From: Lunularia cruciata
Lineage: Eukaryota > Streptophyta > Marchantiopsida > Lunulariales > Lunulariaceae
Direction of reading: 5' to 3'
Length of the DNA stretch: 64,000 bases
NCBI GenBank assembly: GCA_948567375.1
Contig: OX419757.1
Location: 52,080,001-52,144,000 of the forward strand
Position numbers and translations under genes: made by a program. The notes beneath the pieces were generated by a model. The model made no database searches. It was not told the DNA's origin and saw only the letters and a list, made by a program, of their open reading frames with translations. How positions within the stretch are numbered: the stretch's first letter is position 1; each line of letters begins with the position of its first letter. Positions 56,641-64,000 of this stretch are shown piece by piece.

Positions 56641-59600
56641 TAGATCATTATATATATTTATCTTCTGGCCATTCCCCATTTTTCATATTTGAATGAGGCC
56701 TTGAATTTCCTTGTCATCTCCTTTGATAGTTGGGGCCACTTCTTGTTAGAGTACATTTCTCCAAGTATAAAGTCTAACTCAAAATCCGTTTGCCAATACT
56801 CCTCTATCTAGGCAAACACATTATTGCATAGGTTGGTGAAGTTTGGGTTTTTCTTCTCTTTTATTTCCAACACCATCAAAAGATAAGTAAAATCCCAAAT
56901 GCATAGCAAGAAACTGCGATGCTTGGAGGTGAGGTACTCCATATAACAATAATTTATTCTTCTTGGGTGACATTGCATTGCACATCACTTTGAAATCAAA
57001 TATGCTCAGTTGCCTTTGCACTCTCCTAAATCCCAATCACCTGCTCACACAACCTCTTGTGCTACACCTCATGACTCAAGACTCTATACCACAAGATCAC
57101 CTAATGTGCATAGTTGAATTGCCTTGTGAATTTGGAGGCAACACAAATTCAATTGATTGAAACTTACCTTCTCCCCAAGGAAAGATGTTTATATTCCTCA
57201 ATTGGCATGTTGTGGATTTCCATCAGTCATCAATAGTGAAATTTCATTATTCCCACATGTGTGTAGTGGCACAAGGACTGATGAAAACCAAAGCCAGTTC
57301 TTTCTTTGACATGGCAAAATTTGCTTGAGGGAAGTCAAATTGCTGAAGAATGATAGCCAAATACAGACATGGCATCCCATACCCAAGATTGTGATGGTGG
57401 CCATTGTTAATGTGGTCTCAAGACCATCATTTTTAACATGGATTAGGATGGCTCACTTTGATGGTATCCACTAACTGCATGTTTTAGTATATCTCTCTAC
57501 TTATTAGGATATAAGCACTAAATCCTAATTGCTAATGTGAGTCTAACTTAGGTAGTAAACCAATTACACAAAAAAGAAGAAAAAGAGTCTACATTAGGAA
57601 GCACAAAGTGTGCAACAACCATTTGATCAAGAGATGTTCAATGCTATTGATTTACCTTGCTTAATCCCTCTTCTCATTATGCTTTAAGTTATGCACTATG
57701 ATCAATTTTGGATCTAGATGGTAACTCATTTTGATCCCATATTCATGGTATTGGCGATGGAGAACTCAGGTAATATTTTCCCCTCTATGCTTACTTATGG
57801 ATAGCTTTGAGATTTAACCATTTTCATCTTACATAGAAGCAATGGGACCAAAATTGTTGCTCAAAGCTTTGGAGGTAGAATTTGGAGATCCATGTGTCAA
57901 AAGAGGAATTTTTAAAGTATCAAAGGTGCAAAGAATTATATCCTACCATGTTGACTCTAGGATTTTGGATATTTGGGAGAGTTTGAGAGTTCATTTGGCA
58001 AGAGGAGACTGAGGAACATATAGACTATAATGTGAAATAAAAACATGAGATTTGGACAAGTGATGACCAAAATACTATCAATTGAAGTAAGGGGGTCTAA
58101 TTCACATCTAGGCAAACACTTTGGTGGATTATACAAGTTCTCCAATAGCTTTGATGATCTATTAAAGTAGAGTAGACAAAATTTTGGTTACGCTATGCAC
58201 AAGAAATGATAAATTTGAGTCAATTTAGAGCCTACTAAGACCAAATTAATCAAGGTATTTGCAATCAAGGTGTTTGACCATAGTATGATGAGGCTTGGGG
58301 TTTTGATTGCATCTCAAGTTATGATTTGAATCAAGATGTGAAATTTTGCAGCAATGTTGATGGCATAATTTTGCTCCTTTGTGTTAAATTTGGTTTGAAG
58401 TGTTAAAATAAAAAAATCAATATCTTGGATCAAGTTAGGTCTATAGAGCTCAAATATTAACTAGCTATGAAATTGATCCATATATAAGGATTGGTTAGAA
58501 TTTATGAATATAAGTTCATAGATATTTAGAGAAGTGTATAACCACCTACCTTGTCAAGTTTGGTTGAATAAGCATTTATAAAGAATGAGAACTGTACATC
58601 AAACTTGCATATATTGCTATCATAAGTGCTAATAGCTTTGTTCTAATTACTCCTACAATTGATTGAAAATTGTTCCATTTGAGATCATGGTTTAAAAATT
58701 TGCAACTTGCTAGAGTGTTCTTGATATTTACTTGAACACTTGAGCCAAAAATATGGCAAAATCTTGGTATGAACTAGGAGTGGTACCTTAATTAGGGTTT
58801 GAGCAAAAAGAACAAATCAAGTTTACGATATTGTCAAGCAAGTTATATTAGTCAATTTAGGATATATTATATATTGTTAGAAATCTTATCTTGTGGCTTT
58901 CCCTTAAGACTACAATGTCTTTGGTGAATTTTGCACTATCTATACATTTTTCTTTGTTTATTTAAATTTTGTAGATTAGTGAGAGATTAGGAAAGATGTT
59001 AAAGGTAAAATACAAGATTGTGCTACTTATCATTGGCATAGAAGGTAACCATGTAGGAGGAAAAGAAGATGACACAAGAAAACATCTTGGGCTCTTTTGC
59101 ATTGGTGGATCATGAGTACAAAGACCTTTGTGGTCATGTCCCTTTGTGACTATGAGTGACACTTGTGATCTTTGTGATTGTAAGTCTTCAATGCTAATGA
59201 CCCTCAGATCAAAGTTCACAAACAAAGAATTCCATACCAAATGCCATAAACATGGGACATCATTGGTCTCATAGTCAATAAATCTTGGAGAATTCAAACA
59301 ACTTAAATGCACCACCACCTAGACAAAGATTAGAAATCAATGAAAATTCAAATTAGCCAAAATTCTCACACAAGTGACAGTGATGGTTCACCAAGGATGC
59401 ACCAAATTTCAAAATAGTTTACCTCAAGCTATAAATTCAAGCCTCCTACTCTTGTCATAGCTTCTTTCATCTCAAAATTTGTGTGAATTTATGCACAAAG
59501 TGTCTAGAAATTTTGTTGATGGGAAACAAGAGCTAAGAATTGAGAGCTTGGGGGATTGGATGAGCAGATGTTATGTAGGCATTGTCTTTCAATAGATAGA

Positions 59601-60719
59601 GTATGCAAAATGGCTTTCCCACCAAGAAGGCATAGAGAACTTCCAAAGGGTATTCCAAATCACCCAAGTGAGTAAGTGAGCACTCCATCATAATGAGTTC
59701 ATCTACAACAAGAAGCTTGATTTCTTGTTTTGGAATTAGGGTTGGAGTGACTTAGCAATGATTTTGGAAAGTAGAGATAATTTGGATCCCAAGTTATAAT
59801 ATATATAATTATAAATACATTTGTGTGGAAAGAGGCTCATTGGCAAACAATGCTTGATCTTGCAATCAAATCCTCTCCATATATGATAACAATAGACACC
59901 CAAGGGACTCAAAAAGGATATTAAGGCTTTATTCAAGGAGAAGAAGTCAAGTAATTGGTGGAGAATTGGAGGATACAAGGACCCCATACGAAGAAGGATT
60001 TCTGAAGAAATCATGAAGTTTTTCAAGCCAAAGCACACCACATATGCAAACACAAGTCAAACTATCTTCTTCTAATACCTTCATGAGGATCAACCACTAA
60101 ATTAGGCAAATATGTTTCTTAAGTAGGTTCAAGACATGTGTGGAGATATGAACAAGGAGAGTGGAGTCACTCTCATGTTGCCTTTTGTGATACACTTCTA
60201 CATCAAGAAGAAATTTCTTACAAAGGAAGAAAAGAATAAGTTCACATCACACATTTATCATCAAGGGTATTTTTGTATGCACTTGGAAAAGGCCATACAG
60301 TATGAGAAGTATAGGTTGACCAATAAGAAGTATGCAAAGTCAAACAATGTGTATGTACATGTGGAGTAGGTATAGAACACCTCAAGATACCTGTAGAAGA
60401 GAAAGGAGTCATCAACATGACCAAAGGCACAAGCATCCAAGAAGAGGAAGTTGCAAGTATGGTCTGATTTTCAACAGCTAATATTATCTATAGTAGGTAA
60501 AATTATAAATTGTGGAGGTTATAAATTACAAGAATTATTTCAATAGTGAGAGGCACTCCATCCCATGCCCACATTGCTTCTTTTCCATTTACTATTCTCT
60601 AAATACCATATAAAGCATAACAAACAGTCATACTTCTCCAAAGACATAATGCCTTTGTCTATTGGAAGTCTTACCAATGCACAACAACTTTAGATATGAA
60701 AGGAAAAGGAAAAATCATT
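56641..60719. other. AT-rich DNA, no gene recognised
   Basis: ORFs such as 58,962-59,318 and 59,736-60,053 (-) and 60,136-60,366 (+) have no family I recognise. The last lies just upstream of a Tigger relic and could belong to another transposon. Confidence 0.4.
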
Positions 60720-62170
60720 GCAAATTACTCAAAAAGCCATGGCAAAATGTGCAAAATTTGAATTTTAGCTAGCAAAAGCACTAATAGAGGTTACAATAAG
60801 CAACATTTTGAAAAGAAAAAATAATATGAATCAATGGAGAGCTTAGAGCTGGATGTAAAGTGCATATGTGACGCTTCTTGTCCTTGTTGGATCAGGCACT
60901 TGCTAATTGGGTCCTTTAGTGTCAAGGGCAGCAGATTGCTTTATCCTATAATCTAATTAAGGCCAAAGGGAAAGACTTTGCCAAAATGCTTAACCTTGAG
61001 AACAACACACTAGAGTTTTCCAATGGTTTGGCTTGCAAAGTTTCAAAAGTGACATGATTTTTAAGCATAAAAATTGTATGGTGAGAGTGGATTGGTAGAT
61101 ATTGCAACTATCAAACATATGATATCTAAATTACAAGCAAAGCTCACCATGTACCAATTGGAGGATATCTACAATGTGGAAAAAATGGGCCTTTTTTTAA
61201 CCATATGACACTTGACAAAATGATCATCTGGTGTCAAATAAAGGAGTCAAAGATAGAATGCAAATCATAATTGTGTTCACCGCAAATGCAAATGGTTTTG
61301 ATAATATATGGAGCCATTTTTTAAGGCATGTTACCAAACTTTGAGCTTTCAAAAGGCAATCTAGAGAGCCATTGGGCTTTTATTACCGCAATACACTAAG
61401 GCTTGGATGATAGGCCTTTTGTTTAGGGAATGGGTAAAGACAACTGATAGCAACATGCAATCCACAAAGTTGAGCGTGCTATTGATGTGGATAATGCACC
61501 ATCATATTGGAGATTTGGAGCTCTCAAACATTGTTCATCTAATGCTTCCACCAAACAAAAAATCCTATGGATATTGTGTTTCATCCTATGTTTTGCCAAA
61601 CTTCCAACATCCTATGGATGTTGGAATCATAACAAAATTCAAGCGTAGGTATAGACACTATCAACTCCAAGATGAACTTGATAAAGAAGATTGAAAAGAG
61701 GCTAAAAATTACAAAGTTCATCAATTGGTTGCAATGAAGTGGACAAAGGCTACATGGCATGAGATCTTGACAACAACAATAGCAAACTGCTTTTGTCACA
61801 CTAATCTTTTTGACATCTACAAAGGTGTTGAAATGCCAATGTGTAGGTAGGTAGGGAGGGAAATGAAGTTGAGCAAATGATTGTCAATGTCATAGAACAA
61901 TTGCCCATCAAGAACCCAATGTTGATTGCAACCTTATGAAATCCAATCAAAGAGCATAAAAATTTTCATGTGGAGCCATCCTATATAGATTTTTCTTGAA
62001 TTAGCTTCCTTGGAAGATGCAAAGGAAGATCATGGCAAAGAAGCAATAGATGAACCAATAATGTCAAAGCAAGAGAAGTTGCAAGCTCTCTAAGCTACAA
62101 TCAGTTTACTTGATGTGAAAAAAGTAGATCATTATTTGGCATACAAGGTATTACAAAACCTACAATTGTA
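60720..62170 (+). pseudogene. pogo/Tigger-type DDE transposase relic, copy 2
   Basis: On the + strand, ISNILKRKN marks the end of the first helix-turn-helix. The second DNA-binding region follows: NWV near 60,908, then IKAKGKDFAKMLNLENNTLEF and SNGL. LTMYQLEDIYNVEKMGLFF marks the start of the DDE core, with GLFF and the preceding E where D is common. In 61,407-61,694, FREWVKTTDSNMQSTK is followed by a frame-disrupted DNAPSH equivalent (MWIMHHHIGDLELSN), then VHLMLPPN, then PMDVGIITKFKRRYR. The acidic tail continues to about 62,170 (DAKEDHGKEAIDE). It is the same family as 52,560-53,953 but on the opposite strand. Stops and frameshifts make it non-functional. Confidence 0.8.
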
Positions 62171-63115
62171 ACTTTGTATGGAGCGACATAAGCACATGAT
62201 GGTTGATGAAAATTCTTGATGGTTGGCTTTTATAATGATATCTTGATGATGAAAATAATGGACAAGGAGCTAATTTATCCGGTTGGTATTTGGTCTTAGT
62301 GGTGATCTTCTTTCATTTTCCATTTTTTTTGGCTATTGTTATAGGCACCCTCTGACATTGGGTAATTAATAATCTTGGTACAATAGAACCCATCACACTT
62401 AATAGAGTTGAGAGTTGTTCTATTTTATTAAGCTTAAGCAATTATTATCTACAAGGAGACCCAAGTTGGGACCAACCAAAATAATAAGGATTATTATTAT
62501 AATTATCAAAGGTCAAACTATATTGGATAATTAATAATCTTAGTAATTGGTATTAGTTATTAGTTACTTCCATAAAATTGCATCAATTTCCTAAAATAAT
62601 ATCAGTTATTGGAGTTAGTATTTATAAGGATAGTGATTTATTGGAGTTAGTAGTTATTGGGATAGTGATTATCAAAGGTCAAATAATAATTGATGAGTTC
62701 TAAGAAGAAGAGTGTGATGAGGATAATCACAATGCAATAGATGAAGATGTTATGATAGATAATGTTATGATAGAGGAAGATCATGATGGCATGAATGACA
62801 AAGAAGGCATTTCCAAAACGGAAGAGATGTCAGATGGAGGAGAAGCAAGTTGAGAAGGAAACAAATGCACAAAAGTTGATCCTTCACATCAAACTTTCAT
62901 TGTACATTGAAGCAAGGATGGATTATCAGCAAGATAATCCAAAATTGGTACCATCATAGGCGGATGTGGCCAACAAAAAATTAGCCTAGCAATTGATAAG
63001 GAAGGAAGGTGTACTAGCCTAAAAGATAGAAGAAAAGAAGATTGAAATCCCAAATACTCCAATGGTCGGGGTATTACGGATTTCACCTAACACTTTGACT
63101 TTATTATATAGTGGA
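62171..63115. other. AT-rich spacer
   Basis: No gene recognised. An acidic reading (EEECDEDNHNAIDED near 62,707) could be low-complexity transposon sequence. Confidence 0.4.
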
Positions 63116-63540
63116 TGTAACAATATGGAGTTTAGCGACAAAGTTAGTCGGGCTTACGAAGTGGCACATAAAACAAATTAGCCTAGAATATTCCAAAAGT
63201 ATCTAGGAAGCTTCTTGGGAAGCTTCTTGGCTAGCTTAGCTTGCACCTCAAGTAAGAAGCTTCTAGAAGGAAGCTTCTAAAAGCTTCCAACTAGCTTAGC
63301 TTGCACGCCAAGTAGGCCACTTCTAGAAGGAAGCTTCTTGAGAAGCTTCCTAGTTAACTTGGCTTGCACTCTAAGAAAGCGGCTTGAGGAAGCTTCTTGA
63401 GAAGCTTCTTAAGGGCCTTGTATGCTACTTATAAATACCAAAGCCAAGGCTCATGCTAGGCATTCGGAGTTTTCTCTCATTCAAGTATCCCGATATGAGT
63501 TTCCATTCTCCTATTTCTCTCCTTGGATTTGGTCTTTTAC
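63116..63540 (+). repeat. LTR-like U3/R region with GAAGCTTC array
   Basis: TGTAACAATATGG at 63,116 resembles an LTR start. It is followed by an array of ~60-bp units (about 63,206-63,415), a TATA box at 63,430-63,437 (TATAAATA) and a T/C-rich start region. Downstream it meets sequence of LTR family A in the other orientation. I infer a + strand LTR or fragment, with the 3' boundary uncertain. Confidence 0.45.
63206..63408 (+). promoter_or_regulatory. Array of eight GAAGCTTC palindromes (heat-shock-element-like)
   Basis: Eight exact GAAGCTTC copies in ~200 bp, arranged in ~60-bp repeats that also share TTAGCTTGCACCTCAAG-type spacers. GAANNTTC is the core of the heat-shock element. At 63,256-63,268 GAAGCTTCTAGAA is a perfect three-unit element (GAA-nn-TTC-nn-GAA). 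The array ends about 20 bp before a TATA box. Heat-shock-factor binding is inferred from the pattern only. Confidence 0.6.
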
Positions 63541-64000
63541 AATGAAAAAGACCCTTGTGAGGGAGCTCTACCCTTAAATAAGATACATGGATTTGTGACA
63601 TATTAGTCCTAGTTCTATTTGGTTCGTCAAAAAAGTTTGGATTGAAGGAAATTTTGAGAATCTTCTATAAAAAGCTTACAACAACATGGAAGTGGTACCA
63701 TTAGAAAGATCTTGACAAGAAAAATTTGGAAGGAGGAGAAAAATAGTAGTGTCTTTAACCCAAGGAAGGGGGTAAAATTCCATTCTTTGAGGCCTAATTC
63801 TTTTGTTTAGGCCTTTGGAATTAGCTCTAAATTTTTGAATGTGTTTTTGGCCTTTGCTATATTAGTGGGAGTCCTCTTTTGGTGACTTTGCTATCTAGTT
63901 GACTTAGAATATCATGTATAACATCTCAAAAGATATTACCAAGACTATTTTCACCTTGAGCTAATTTTTCTAGTTATAGACCTCCTCTCATTCAAGATGT
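63541..64000 (-). repeat. Diverged LTR of family A, cut by the window end
   Basis: Shares the family A order: GGAGCTCTACCC, GAGAATCTTCTATAA, AAGATCTTGACAAG, GAGGCCTAATTC then GTTTAGGCCT, TATTAGTGGGAGTCCTCTTTTGGTGA, ATCATGTATAACATC and AGATATTACCAAG. It has the same orientation as 7,059-7,802 and 23,011-23,750, but is more diverged. Confidence 0.7.

Noticed and set aside
1-64000. CRISPR arrays, bacterial operons, ribosome-binding sites
   Set aside because: Introns, plant retroelements and plant cell-wall genes show nuclear plant DNA; the short-unit repeats seen are tandem duplications without a spacer/repeat structure.

Overview
This is a nuclear window from a land plant, and the evidence leans towards a bryophyte-type genome. 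That placement is inference. It rests on short plant-style introns, a plant cell-wall gene (XTH), and retroelement families that I know mainly from non-seed streptophytes. Two intron-containing genes are clearly real. FOLD (bifunctional methylenetetrahydrofolate dehydrogenase/cyclohydrolase) lies at 27,503-30,540 with six exons. An XTH gene (xyloglucan endotransglucosylase/hydrolase) lies at 45,060-46,568 with four exons. Both are on the + strand, both sum to 891 coding bases with consistent splice phases, and both sit in islands of CpG-rich, higher-complexity DNA at about 26.9-31.2 kb and 38-51.6 kb. Nearly everything else is decayed transposable elements, rich in stop codons that look like C-to-T decay.

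The most interesting part is 0.85-17.96 kb, a three-level nest. A MULE/FAR1-like transposase on the - strand is split into an N-terminal part (17,335-17,960) and a C-terminal part (850-1,560). Between them lies a Ty3/Gypsy-type element (called B here) bounded by direct LTR-like repeats (1,667-2,115 and 16,882-17,334). B carries gag, protease, a C5-cytosine DNA methyltransferase domain (10,560-11,540), reverse transcriptase, RNase H and integrase, and its Pol ends in a PHD-finger-like module (2,390-2,600). A second Gypsy element (A) sits inside B. Halves of A and halves of B now lie in opposite orientations. One inversion of about 10.6 kb, with breakpoints near 3.385 and 13.998 kb, explains both splits at once.

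From 18 to 26.9 kb there is AT-rich relic DNA, a long (TA)n tract, a solo LTR of family A (23,011-23,750) and a decayed LINE reverse transcriptase (24,310-26,180). After FOLD come a - strand Copia fragment (31,250-32,080), a two-copy 235-bp tandem repeat, and a + strand Copia element with a 3' LTR (33,171-38,011). The 38-45 kb stretch has no gene I recognise, but holds a 119-bp tandem duplication and a striking pair of adjacent hairpins (42,244-42,328). Past XTH there are two unrecognised - strand ORFs (47,485-48,535). Two decayed pogo/Tigger-type transposases follow (52,560-53,953, -; 60,720-62,170, +), then a probable solo LTR near 56 kb. The window ends with an LTR-like region carrying a dense GAAGCTTC array upstream of a TATA box.

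Functionally, the two genes are unrelated housekeeping and cell-wall functions: cytosolic one-carbon folate metabolism, and xyloglucan remodelling in the apoplast. I read only family-level similarity from memory. No database search was possible.
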